DNA of 64,000 nucleotides from an uncultured Pelagibacteraceae bacterium (GTDB taxonomy: Bacteria > Pseudomonadota > Alphaproteobacteria > Pelagibacterales > Pelagibacteraceae): positions 21,547-85,546 of the forward strand of contig CACDQG010000002.1 in the NCBI GenBank assembly GCA_902554785.1, given 5' to 3'. Below the pieces are notes generated by a model that was given only the letters and a program-made list of their open reading frames with translations, ran no database searches and had not been told where the DNA came from. The position numbers and the translations under genes are program-made. Shown here in pieces: positions 54,701 to 64,000 of this stretch; positions within the stretch are counted from its first letter, which is position 1, and each line of letters begins with the position of its first letter.

Positions 54701-56029
54701 TTATTTACCGATACAGAAGTCTTTGAATATAGATCCAAGTATTTCTTCCACATCAACTTTACCAACGATACTACCAAGATGTCGTGTGGCCATTCTTAGG
54801 TCTTCTGCTGCTAATTCGAGGTCTTTGTTTTGATCCTTTTTAAGAAACTTATCAATTTCTTTTAGGCAATCATTGAGCTTAACTCTATGCCTCTCTCTAG
54901 TAATTAAAGCGCTATTATTCGATGAAAATTTTTTACTTAATTTAGCTTTAACCAAATTAATTAATTTATCAATATTTTTATTATTTTTTACTGAAGCTAA
55001 AACAGTATCAACATCGAATTTGTGATTTTGATTATCTGAGACATCTGATTTATTTAAGAGAATTATAGTATCTTTATTAATCATACTTTGTATTTCTTTA
55101 TTAATTTTTTTTGATGAATTATCGATGACTACTATATTTAAATCTGCTTCTTTTAATTTACCTAAAGCTAAAGAAATACCTTTTTTTTCAACTTCGTTTT
55201 TAGCTTCTCTTATACCAGCGGTGTCTGCTAAGATTACGGGGTAACCATCTAAATTTAGATAAGTTTCTATAACATCTCTTGTTGTTCCAGCTTCATCCGA
55301 AACAATGGCTACTTCTCTTTTTGAAAGTAAATTTAATAATGATGATTTACCTGCATTAACTTCTCCTGTAATTGAAACTCTGAAACCGTCTCTAATTTTT
55401 TCTCCAACTTTATTATCTTCAATAATTTTTATAATTTCTGAATGAATTTCCTTAATTGATTTATGTGCATCTTTTAATACTTTTTCTGGAAGATCTTCTT
55501 CTGCGAAATCAATTTTAGCTTCTATAAAAGCAAGTGATTTTATTATTTTATCTCTCAAATCATTATAATAATTTGATACGTTTCCCTGAACCAATTTTAT
55601 TGCTTGCTGTCTTTGTAATTCTGTTTCGGAATGAATAAGATCTCCTATACTTTCTGCTTTTAACAAATCAATTTTATCATTTTGAAAAGCAATTTTAGTG
55701 AACTCGCCTGGTTCAGCTAGTCTGCAGTTTTTTTGCTCTGACAAAACTCTCAATAGAGCATTTATTACCGCATTACTTCCATGGATCTGTAATTCTGCTA
55801 AGTCTTCACCGGTATAGCTATTTGGCCCAGGAAACCACAATAATAAGGCCTCCGGATCTATTACATTTCCATTGTTAGGGTCATAGAACTTACAAAAATT
55901 AACTTCGTTCGACTTTATATCTTCAGACTTAGTCAAATTTTTACAAATCTTAAGTGTTTCACTGCCTGATATTCTAACGATAGCTATTCCAGAGGGTCCT
56001 CTACCCGAAGATAAAGCATAAATGTTCAT
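54701..56029 (-). CDS. mnmE: tRNA modification GTPase MnmE
   Basis: GRGPSGIAIVRISG, GEVNAGKSSLLNLL, DTAGIREAKNEVEKKGI, C-terminal FCIGK. Confidence 0.97.
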   Translation of the reverse strand: MNIYALSSGRGPSGIAIVRISGSETLKICKNLTKSEDIKSNEVNFCKFYDPNNGNVIDPEALLLWFPGPNSYTGEDLAELQIHGSNAVINALLRVLSEQKNCRLAEPGEFTKIAFQNDKIDLLKAESIGDLIHSETELQRQQAIKLVQGNVSNYYNDLRDKIIKSLAFIEAKIDFAEEDLPEKVLKDAHKSIKEIHSEIIKIIEDNKVGEKIRDGFRVSITGEVNAGKSSLLNLLSKREVAIVSDEAGTTRDVIETYLNLDGYPVILADTAGIREAKNEVEKKGISLALGKLKEADLNIVVIDNSSKKINKEIQSMINKDTIILLNKSDVSDNQNHKFDVDTVLASVKNNKNIDKLINLVKAKLSKKFSSNNSALITRERHRVKLNDCLKEIDKFLKKDQNKDLELAAEDLRMATRHLGSIVGKVDVEEILGSIFKDFCIGK

Positions 56030-56033
56030 TGAG

Positions 56034-57143
56034 TTATAATGATAAACCTCGATTAGAGATTATTTTACTGAATTTTTTTATTGTCTCGTTGTTCTTAATA
56101 TTTTTTACAATTATTTCTTTGAATGGATCTAGATATTTATTTTGTTTAAAAAAACTATGAGTAGCATCAACGCCTAAACTCATTATAGTATTTTCAGGTT
56201 TTCTGCTATTATAAAAATCATTTAATGCATAGCTATTTTTAATAGAAATACCTAAACCCGCATAATATTTAATAATTTCTTTTAGTTTTTTTATATCCCT
56301 TAAGACTAGATTAAAACCTTGACCAGCAACAGGATGGATAGTGTGCAAACCCTCACCAAGAATTAGTATATTTTTTTGATGATACTGTCTCCTTAAACTA
56401 AGAGAAATAGGATAGGACTGAATATTACTAATAGTGATATCTTGTTTATTCTTCAATATCTCCAATATTTTGTTTTTAACTAAAGTTGGAATTTTTTTTG
56501 AATTATTTTCGAAAAAATATTTTTTTACGCTCCAGACAAAAGAGAAATAATTTTTTGAAAAAGGAAGTATAGCTAATGGGCCTTCTTTTAAAAAGAATTG
56601 GCTTGTGTTTAGTGTCTTAAATTTATGTTTAACATATCCTGTAATAGCTATTTCTTTATAATCTTTCTTGATAGATCTAATTTTTGTTATGTTATTGTAA
56701 ATTTTAGATTGTCCGCCTATGCAGAGGATAATTAAATCATAATTTTTTAATTCATCTAAGTTTTTAATATCCTTTTTGATTAAGTTAATTTTATTTTTTG
56801 AAATTTCTTTCGATAGTACACTTTTAATTTTATCATTTTCAAAAACATACATAAGATTAGAATTCGCTTCGTTTAAATTTAAAAAATTTATATTTTCTTT
56901 AGAGGTTTCGTAAAAAAGCTCAATTTTTTTAGATGGCCAAAACAACTTTTCTCCCAAACTTGTAATATTTTGATTAATGAACTTATAGTTTGTATCTGAA
57001 ATAGCAGTAGTCCTTTTATCTGCTTTTTTTATGCCTTTTTTAGCTATTAAGTTTACCTCTATACCCGGCACTTTAGCTAAAGCTACAGCTGTCATTAAAC
57101 CTGAAAGACCGTCTCCAACAATGCATATTTTCTGTTTTATCAT
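56034..57143 (-). CDS. UbiH/VisC-family FAD-dependent monooxygenase
   Basis: CIVGDGLSGLMTAVALA, ILGEGLHTIHPVAGQGFNLVLRDI. Confidence 0.88.
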   Translation of the reverse strand: MIKQKICIVGDGLSGLMTAVALAKVPGIEVNLIAKKGIKKADKRTTAISDTNYKFINQNITSLGEKLFWPSKKIELFYETSKENINFLNLNEANSNLMYVFENDKIKSVLSKEISKNKINLIKKDIKNLDELKNYDLIILCIGGQSKIYNNITKIRSIKKDYKEIAITGYVKHKFKTLNTSQFFLKEGPLAILPFSKNYFSFVWSVKKYFFENNSKKIPTLVKNKILEILKNKQDITISNIQSYPISLSLRRQYHQKNILILGEGLHTIHPVAGQGFNLVLRDIKKLKEIIKYYAGLGISIKNSYALNDFYNSRKPENTIMSLGVDATHSFFKQNKYLDPFKEIIVKNIKNNETIKKFSKIISNRGLSL

Positions 57144-57198
57144 ATAAAAATTTTTAACACTTTAATAAAAATGGTAAAAAGTACGTAATCGATTCGTA

Positions 57199-59280
57199 AT
57201 GAATACAAACTTTTTAGATAGTGTAACAAATTTTTTGAAAAAGCGAACCTTTGAATTGATAGGTTTAATCTTAGTTTTATCAAGTGTCGCACTCGCAATC
57301 GCCTTTACAACATATTCTCCTGAAGATCCTTCATTTATTTATGGAGATAGGAGCTTCGAGATCCAGAATTTTTTTGGGATTTATGGAAGCAGCATTGCGG
57401 ATTTTTTATTACAGAGTTTTGGGTTGGCTTCTTTTTTGTTATTACTTAATTTTTTATTTTGGGGTTTAGATTTAATAATTAAGAAAGAATTAAGAAGAAT
57501 AATTTTAAAATTATTTTTAGTTATAGCCTATTTGACCGTAGGCACAGTTTTTATCTATTTAACTTTCGATAATTCTTTTTGGCTAATCGACAATGGCAAT
57601 TCAGGTTTCGTTGGAAAAATTACCTATAATTTTATTAATACTTGGGCTCCTTGGATCAATAATACTTACTCGATATACGGATTACTTTTATTAACTATAA
57701 TATTTTTCTCTTTTTCTGCTGATATAAATTATAAAAAAGTATTCTCATTAATTATTTCACTTTTTAGAAGAAAACCTGAGGAAAATATTGAACCAGATTT
57801 TAGTAAAATTAATATTGAAGACCAGCCACAGACTTTAGAAAAACCACAGCAATCTTTTTTATTTGACACTGACTCAAGTTCTCAAAAAGAGCAAGTTGCT
57901 ACAAAAACTAAATATAAATTACCAGATATAGATTATTTAGAAAAAAATTTATCTAAACTTAGTTCTGATGGAAATAAAAATCGTCCTGATGCTGAGTTTA
58001 TGGAAAAAATACTATTAGACTTTGGTATAGATGGAAAAATTAAAACAATTAATAATGGTCCTGTTGTAAGCCTTTATGAGTTCGAACCAGCGCCTGGAGT
58101 AAAGGTTTCAAAAATCATTAATTTATCTGAGGATCTAGCAAGAAATACGAGTTCAACTTCTACAAGAGTTTCCGTCATTCCAGGTAAAAACACTGTTGGC
58201 ATAGAAATTCCAAACGAAGAAAGAGAGAGTGTGTCGTTAAGAGAAATAATTTCTAATGATAAGTTTCAAAAAAAAGATGTACGACTTTCGATAGCATTAG
58301 GTAAAAGTATTTCTGGAATGCCACTTGTTGGTGATTTAACTTCGATGCCCCATCTTTTAATTGCGGGCACTACTGGTTCAGGAAAATCTGTTTGTATAAA
58401 TACGATAATCGTTTCTCTACTTTACAAACTACCTCCAGATCTTTGTAAATTTATTTTAATCGATCCAAAAATGTTAGAGTTATCTACTTACGAGGGAATA
58501 CCCCATTTATTAACTCCCGTTATTACTGATGCTAAAAAAGCTACATCTGCTTTATCATGGACGGTCAAAGAAATGAACAGCAGATATAAGTTAATGAGCA
58601 AGGTAGGGGTAAGAAACATTGATGGATATAATGCTAAGCACAAACTTAAAATGCCTTATATCGTTGTAGTAGTTGACGAGATGTCAGACTTAATGCTTGT
58701 AGCTGGAAAAGAAATTGAAAATTACATTCAAAAATTATCTCAAATGGCAAGAGCTGCAGGTATTCATATCATCATGGCTACGCAGAGACCTAGTGTTGAT
58801 GTAATAACGGGTACAATAAAAGCGAATTTCCCAACTAGAATATCTTTTCAAGTAAGTTCTAAAATTGATAGTAGGACTATTTTAGGGGAGCAGGGTGCTG
58901 AACAATTACTTGGAAAAGGAGATATGTTATTCATGTCGTCAGCAAACAGAATAGTTAGAATTCACGGTCCTTATGTTTCTGAACAAGAAATTGAGAAAAT
59001 TACAAACTCATTAAGAGCTCAGGGAGATCCAGATTATATGGAAGAAATTACTTCCCAAGAAACAACTGAAAGCTCATTAACGCCTGGAAATGAAGGTGAT
59101 GAAGATGAATTATTTAATCAGGCTATAGAAATTATAAAAGCTGAAGGAAAAGCCTCTACAAGCTTTCTGCAAAGAAAATTACAAATCGGATATAATAGAG
59201 CTGCTAGAATTATTGATATGATGGAAGAAAAAGGTATTGTTAGCAAAGCAAATCATGTTGGTAAACGTGAAGTTCTTTAA
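57199..59280 (+). CDS. ftsK: DNA translocase FtsK
   Basis: N-terminal TMs; HLLIAGTTGSGKSVCINTII, VVVDEMSDLM, C-terminal gamma winged helix. Confidence 0.97.
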   Translation: MNTNFLDSVTNFLKKRTFELIGLILVLSSVALAIAFTTYSPEDPSFIYGDRSFEIQNFFGIYGSSIADFLLQSFGLASFLLLLNFLFWGLDLIIKKELRRIILKLFLVIAYLTVGTVFIYLTFDNSFWLIDNGNSGFVGKITYNFINTWAPWINNTYSIYGLLLLTIIFFSFSADINYKKVFSLIISLFRRKPEENIEPDFSKINIEDQPQTLEKPQQSFLFDTDSSSQKEQVATKTKYKLPDIDYLEKNLSKLSSDGNKNRPDAEFMEKILLDFGIDGKIKTINNGPVVSLYEFEPAPGVKVSKIINLSEDLARNTSSTSTRVSVIPGKNTVGIEIPNEERESVSLREIISNDKFQKKDVRLSIALGKSISGMPLVGDLTSMPHLLIAGTTGSGKSVCINTIIVSLLYKLPPDLCKFILIDPKMLELSTYEGIPHLLTPVITDAKKATSALSWTVKEMNSRYKLMSKVGVRNIDGYNAKHKLKMPYIVVVVDEMSDLMLVAGKEIENYIQKLSQMARAAGIHIIMATQRPSVDVITGTIKANFPTRISFQVSSKIDSRTILGEQGAEQLLGKGDMLFMSSANRIVRIHGPYVSEQEIEKITNSLRAQGDPDYMEEITSQETTESSLTPGNEGDEDELFNQAIEIIKAEGKASTSFLQRKLQIGYNRAARIIDMMEEKGIVSKANHVGKREVL

Positions 59281-59824
59281 GAAAACATTTTTAATCTCGT
59301 TTTTTCTATTAATAACAACTGGTTTATCAGCTAACGAAAAAGATAAAATAGTTGCTAAATTAAATAGTTTAAATTCGTTAGAATTTACATTTGATCAATC
59401 AATTAATGAAAAAACAGAAAAAGGTAGTTGTCTTTTAGAGTTTCCTGGAAAATTAAAATGCAACTACTTTGATGACAAGAAAAAAGAACTAGTTATTAAT
59501 AATAAAAGGTTAGCAATAACACAGAAAAGATATAATAAAACTTACCATTATCCTATTTCAAAATCTCCTTTTTTAAATATTTTATATAAGGATAAACTTT
59601 TAGAAATTGTACAATCAGGGGAATTAGAGTTAACTAATGAAATAATTAAACTTGTATATTTTGGTGATAACGAAATTACAGTTTTTTTTGATAAAAAAAA
59701 CCTGGATTTAAAAGGATGGGAGATTAGGGATCAATACAACAATAATATAAATTTCTCCCTTAACATTGTTGCTAAAAATGACATTTTTAAAAAAGGTACA
59801 TTTAAAGTGCCTGAAATAAACTAA
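59267..59824 (+). CDS. LolA-like outer-membrane lipoprotein carrier (GTG start)
   Basis: Signal peptide MKFFKKTFLISFFLLITTGLSA; SLEFTFDQSINEKTEKGSCLLEFPGKLKCNYFD. Confidence 0.82.
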   Translation: MKFFKKTFLISFFLLITTGLSANEKDKIVAKLNSLNSLEFTFDQSINEKTEKGSCLLEFPGKLKCNYFDDKKKELVINNKRLAITQKRYNKTYHYPISKSPFLNILYKDKLLEIVQSGELELTNEIIKLVYFGDNEITVFFDKKNLDLKGWEIRDQYNNNINFSLNIVAKNDIFKKGTFKVPEIN

Positions 59825-60327
59825 GCTACAAAATCAATTTCTTCCTCTTTAAAAATTTCAAAACCTTTAGATTTATAATTTTGTAAAGCATGTTTGTGGT
59901 CTAAACTACAAGTATGAACCCACATTCTTTCAGGATTTTTTCTTGATGCACTTGCAATAGCATGATTTACAAGTGTTGAGCCAAGCTTTAATCCTCTGAA
60001 TTCTTTTAGTACTCCTAGGTTGATAAGTTCTACTTCATTTAATCCAGGATGATATTCTTGTTCATAATATCCTACTAGATCTTCACCTTTTTTAAGAACA
60101 TGAGTTTCTAAATTTTTATTAGTAACATAATTTACCCATTCACTATCAGACCAAAGCAATCTGTCTCTCCAATAGTGATCTACGCCTATTTGTTTGTAGA
60201 AAAATTTGTTTAAGTGAAAATTATCTTTATCATCCAAAATAATTTTGAAATTTTCTGGAAGATTTAAATCAACTGTTTTTGAAAAATCTCTAATTTCTAA
60301 AAAATATCTTTTAACTCTTGAAACCAT
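59821..60327 (-). CDS. GNAT-family N-acetyltransferase
   Basis: VELINLGVLKEFRGLKLGSTLVNHAIASA, WVHTCSLDHKHALQNYKSKGF. Confidence 0.85.
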   Translation of the reverse strand: MVSRVKRYFLEIRDFSKTVDLNLPENFKIILDDKDNFHLNKFFYKQIGVDHYWRDRLLWSDSEWVNYVTNKNLETHVLKKGEDLVGYYEQEYHPGLNEVELINLGVLKEFRGLKLGSTLVNHAIASASRKNPERMWVHTCSLDHKHALQNYKSKGFEIFKEEEIDFVA

Positions 60328-60683
60328 CAGCTTACCATCTTTCCAATCTTTTCACCTGAAAATATATGAAAGTGTAAGTGAGGAACTTCCTGACCACCAT
60401 CACTCCCAACATTAGTTAAAGCTCGATATCCTTTATCTTTTGCCCCCATTAAGTGTGCAACATGCGTCACTGCTTTGTTTAACTCTAAAATCTCTTTATC
60501 TGAGGCTTTGCTGTTGAAATCATCAAGATCTATGTATTCACCTTTAGGAATGACTAAAACATGAACTTTCTTTTGAGGATTAATATCATGAAAAGCTAAA
60601 ACGTGATCATTTTCATAAACTTTTTTGCACGGAATTTCTCCTCTCAAAATTTTAGCAAATATATTATTTTTATCGTAACTCAT
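60327..60683 (-). CDS. HIT-family (HinT-like) purine nucleoside phosphoramidase
   Basis: IFAKILRGEIPCKKVYENDHVLAFHDI, GGQEVPHLHFHIFSGE. Confidence 0.95.
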   Translation of the reverse strand: MSYDKNNIFAKILRGEIPCKKVYENDHVLAFHDINPQKKVHVLVIPKGEYIDLDDFNSKASDKEILELNKAVTHVAHLMGAKDKGYRALTNVGSDGGQEVPHLHFHIFSGEKIGKMVS

Positions 60684-60952
60684 TTCTGTCTTTTCTTAAG
60701 TTCGCTCATCACATCTTCAATCTTTATTTTATTAGCTTCTAAATAAACCATCAAATGATAAATCACATCTGCAGCCTCGTGTATTTTATTTGAATTTTTT
60801 TCCACAGACTCAATTAATTCACCTATTTCTTCTTTTACTTTTGAAACGCTTAGGTTTTTATCGTTGAGAAGTTTATTTGTATATGATTTGTCAGGTGAAG
60901 AATTTTTTCTCTCTCTGATTGTTTTTACTAATTGCTCTAAGTTTTCAAACAT
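60680..60952 (-). CDS. hisE: phosphoribosyl-ATP pyrophosphatase
   Basis: KSYTNKLLNDK...KVKEEIGELIES, HEAADVIYHLMVYLEA. Confidence 0.93.
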   Translation of the reverse strand: MFENLEQLVKTIRERKNSSPDKSYTNKLLNDKNLSVSKVKEEIGELIESVEKNSNKIHEAADVIYHLMVYLEANKIKIEDVMSELKKRQK

Positions 60953-60953
60953 A

Positions 60954-61712
60954 TTATAACCTTACAGATACATTTTTAGAATTCAAATATTCTTTAGCAT
61001 CTTTGATTTTATATTCGCCATAATGAAAAATAGAAGCAGCCAAAACTGCACTTGCGCCGCCTTTAACGATTCCATCATATAGGTGTTCTAGAGTTCCAAC
61101 TCCACCAGAGGCTATTATAGGAATATTAGTACTATTCGTAATTGTTTTTAATAAATCAACGTCGTAACCAGATTTAGTTCCATCTTTATCCATTGAAGTT
61201 AATAAAATTTCTCCTGCTCCATTTTCTTCTACTTTTTTAGCAAACTCTACTGCATCGATACCAGTTTTATTTCTTCCACCGTGTGTAAATACTTCCCATT
61301 TATTATCTGAAACTTTTTTTGCATCGATCGCAACTACAATACATTGAGATCCAAATTTTTTTGAAGCTTCCTTAACGAAGTCGACATTTTTCACAGCGGC
61401 GGTATTAATAGAAACTTTATCTGCACCGGCTAACAATAAATCAGTAATATTTTGAATAGTTCTAACTCCACCTCCAACAGTTAAAGGAACAAAACATTCT
61501 TTTGCAGTTTTTCTAACAATATCAATAATCGTTTCTCTATTTTCATTTGAAGCGGTAATATCAAGAAAACAAATCTCGTCAGCACCACTGTCACTATAAA
61601 TTTTAGCTTGTTCTACTGGATCTCCAGCATCTTTTAATTCAACAAAGTTAATACCTTTAACGACTCTTCCATCTTTAACATCAAGGCAGGGTATAATTCT
61701 ATTTTTAAGCAT
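60954..61712 (-). CDS. hisF: imidazole glycerol phosphate synthase subunit HisF
   Basis: [30 protein letters not shown]. Confidence 0.98.
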   Translation of the reverse strand: MLKNRIIPCLDVKDGRVVKGINFVELKDAGDPVEQAKIYSDSGADEICFLDITASNENRETIIDIVRKTAKECFVPLTVGGGVRTIQNITDLLLAGADKVSINTAAVKNVDFVKEASKKFGSQCIVVAIDAKKVSDNKWEVFTHGGRNKTGIDAVEFAKKVEENGAGEILLTSMDKDGTKSGYDVDLLKTITNSTNIPIIASGGVGTLEHLYDGIVKGGASAVLAASIFHYGEYKIKDAKEYLNSKNVSVRL

Positions 61713-62430
61713 TAATCTCCTTTGCTAACTCATCAAGCTTAATATCACCATCGTAAATAGCTTTACCGACAATAATACCTTCAATTTTTTTATTATTTAA
61801 CTTTTTAGCCTTCTTAATGTCATTTATTGAAGAAACACCTCCTGAAATCACTACAGGACAGTTAGAAAACCCTGCAATTTTCACAGTCTCATCTAAGTTA
61901 GGGCTAGTTTTCATTCCATCTCTATTTATGTCTGTAAAAATAATTCTGCTAACGCCAAAATCATTTACTTCTTTTAAAAAATCTGTGGTTTTGATTTCTA
62001 GATTTTCTTTCCAGCCTGATACTGAAAGTTTTCCATCTTTTGCGTCTAATCCTAAAGCAATTTGGCCTTTGAATTTTATGCATGAGTCTTTTAAAAATTC
62101 TTTATTTTTAATAGCACCACTTCCTAAAATTACTTTCTCAACACCAGTGTCGACATATTGTTTAATGCTATCTAGAGATCTAACACCGCCTCCTATTTCA
62201 ATTTTAAAATCGTATTTACTTACTATTTCTTTAATAATATCTAAATTGACTGTTTTACCCGTCAAAGCTCCGTCTAGATCAACAATGTGTAAGTTTTTAA
62301 AACCATAATCTTTAAATTTTGCTGCTTGCTCAATAGGTGAAGTTTCATATTCAGTTTTACTTTCGAAGTCACCTTTGATTAATCTTACACATTTCTTATC
62401 TTTTATATCTATTGCAGGAAATATTTTCAT
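61705..62430 (-). CDS. hisA: phosphoribosylformimino-AICAR ribotide isomerase
   Basis: [32 protein letters not shown]. Confidence 0.97.
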   Translation of the reverse strand: MKIFPAIDIKDKKCVRLIKGDFESKTEYETSPIEQAAKFKDYGFKNLHIVDLDGALTGKTVNLDIIKEIVSKYDFKIEIGGGVRSLDSIKQYVDTGVEKVILGSGAIKNKEFLKDSCIKFKGQIALGLDAKDGKLSVSGWKENLEIKTTDFLKEVNDFGVSRIIFTDINRDGMKTSPNLDETVKIAGFSNCPVVISGGVSSINDIKKAKKLNNKKIEGIIVGKAIYDGDIKLDELAKEINA

Positions 62431-63059
62431 TATAATTTCAAAAAGTTATCAATTACGTTTAATCCGACTTTATCACTCTTCTCAGGGTGAAACTGTGTTC
62501 CAAATAAATTATCTCTCTCGACAGCGCAGACAATTTTTGATGAGTAATTTGTTATTGCTGAAATGACTGATTTATCTTCAGGAATAAATTCGTAACTATG
62601 AACAAAGTACATATGAGATTTATTTTTTATATCTTTAAATATTTTACTTTCTTTTTGAATTTCGATTTCGTTCCAGCCGATGTGTGGAAGTTTAAATTTA
62701 CCTTTTTGATTATCTATTTTAGAAACTTTACCAGAAATCCAACCTAGTCCTTGTGTTTCTGCTTCTTCGTAACCTATATCAGCAAACATTTGTAAACCTA
62801 CGCAAATTCCTAATAACGGTTTTTTATTTGTTATTGCAAATTCTTTAAGTGTATCAACTAATCCAGAAATACTATTTAGAGATTCTACGCAACTTTTAAA
62901 TGAACCTTGTCCTGGTAAAACAATCTTGTCACAAGACTTAATTTTATTAATGTCTGAAGTTACCTCTAGATTAATTTTATCTTTAGCGACCTCTGTAAAA
63001 GAATTTATGACAGAGCTTATATTGCCCGATTGGTAGTCAACAATTGTGACATTCATCAA
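62430..63059 (-). CDS. hisH: imidazole glycerol phosphate synthase subunit HisH
   Basis: IVDYQSGNISSVINSF, PLLGICVGLQMF, GTQFHPEKS. Confidence 0.97.
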   Translation of the reverse strand: MMNVTIVDYQSGNISSVINSFTEVAKDKINLEVTSDINKIKSCDKIVLPGQGSFKSCVESLNSISGLVDTLKEFAITNKKPLLGICVGLQMFADIGYEEAETQGLGWISGKVSKIDNQKGKFKLPHIGWNEIEIQKESKIFKDIKNKSHMYFVHSYEFIPEDKSVISAITNYSSKIVCAVERDNLFGTQFHPEKSDKVGLNVIDNFLKL

Positions 63060-63061
63060 TT

Positions 63062-63652
63062 TTAAATAGACCCTTTTGTCGAAGGTATTGAGTTTTTAAT
63101 TCTTTTATCAATCGCTAAAGCATCTTTTAATGACCTAGCTAAACCTTTGTAACATGACTCAATTTTGTGGTGACTATTTTCACCGTAAATATTTTCTATA
63201 TGTAAAGTAACTCCGGCTGATTGTGAAAAGGCTTGGAACCACTCTTTAAATAATTCTGTATCCATCTCGCCTAATTTTTCTACAGGTAAATTAACTTTCC
63301 AAATTAAATAAGGTCTATTTGATACATCAATTGAAACTCGGCTTAATGTCTCATCCATAGGTATCATAGTTGATGCGTATCGTGTTATTCCTTTTCTATT
63401 ACCTGCTGCTTTTTTAATAGCTTCACCTATCGCAATGCCTGTGTCTTCAGTAGTATGGTGTAAGTCTATATGCGTGTCACCTTTGGCTTTGACCTCTAAA
63501 TCAATAAGAGAGTGTTTTGATAGTTGCTCCAACATGTGATCTAGGAAACCTATTCCAGTTTTAATTTTATATTTTCCTTTTCCGTCTAGATTGACCGCGA
63601 CAGAAATACTAGTCTCTTTTGTTTTTCTTGTAATTTTTGCTTTTCTACTCAT
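63062..63652 (-). CDS. hisB: imidazoleglycerol-phosphate dehydratase
   Basis: [57 protein letters not shown]. Confidence 0.98.
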   Translation of the reverse strand: MSRKAKITRKTKETSISVAVNLDGKGKYKIKTGIGFLDHMLEQLSKHSLIDLEVKAKGDTHIDLHHTTEDTGIAIGEAIKKAAGNRKGITRYASTMIPMDETLSRVSIDVSNRPYLIWKVNLPVEKLGEMDTELFKEWFQAFSQSAGVTLHIENIYGENSHHKIESCYKGLARSLKDALAIDKRIKNSIPSTKGSI

Positions 63653-63748
63653 AAACTATGTCTGAATTACCCTTGATATATATTTAAATGGTCATTTTAT
63701 CAATAAATCACTATTGAAGATCACAAATTAATCTCCACATATAACTGC

Positions 63749-64000
63749 ATGAATACAGCTGAAAAATGGCATGGTACTACAATTGTCTTGCTCAGAAAGA
63801 ATGGGGAGACCATTGTAGCTGGCGACGGTCAAGTCAGTCTTGGCAATACAGTTTTAAAAAGTAAAGCTAAAAAAGTTAGAAAAATTGAGACCAGGGGAGT
63901 GATCGCTGGATTTGCTGGATCAACAGCAGATGCCTTAACCCTATTTGAACGATTAGAGGCTAAACTAGAAAAACATGCTGGTAATTTACAAAGGGCAGCC
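63749..64000 (+). CDS. hslV: ATP-dependent protease subunit HslV (truncated by window end)
   Basis: [74 protein letters not shown]. Confidence 0.96.
   Translation, partial: MNTAEKWHGTTIVLLRKNGETIVAGDGQVSLGNTVLKSKAKKVRKIETRGVIAGFAGSTADALTLFERLEAKLEKHAGNLQRAA

Noticed and set aside
61817-62308. + strand 163-aa ORF
   Set aside because: Antisense to hisA, which has strong motif support.

Overview
The window is AT-rich, gene-dense and streamlined, and reads as Candidatus Pelagibacter / SAR11-type alphaproteobacterial core genome (inferred from gene content, composition and tight packing). No mobile elements, CRISPR arrays, rRNAs or tRNAs were recognised. Blocks, in order: mutM-ubiE-ubiB-coaBC-dut; an Irr/Fur-like regulator-katG-2OG hydroxylase-DUF2061 operon; fabA-fabB-fabI; nusA-infB-rbfA-rpsO-pnp; metK-lnt-ybeY-phoH-miaB-fur-tsaB; trpS-murJ-maeB; grpE-dnaK-dnaJ-dapB-nth; adenosine kinase, winged-helix regulator, L,D-transpeptidase, yggS and a ThiE-like gene; a porin; leuS-lptE-like-holA; parB-parA-rsmG-mnmG-mnmE; ftsK-lolA; the his operon; and the start of hslV. 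The main finding is an unannotated 35-aa ORF at 42318-42425 (-) that strongly resembles the conserved core of the ribosome-rescue factor ArfA (..RV.K.KKGKGS..R), coupled by a GTGA overlap to a pseudo-receiver winged-helix regulator. Other notable signals: an intrinsic terminator inside the nusA leader (candidate autoregulatory attenuator); two parS-like palindromes in rsmG; two Irr/Fur-type boxes flanking an irr-like/katG operon; a sigma32-type promoter before dnaK; a strongly shortened TsaB; and several divergent gene pairs with no or negative intergenic space.
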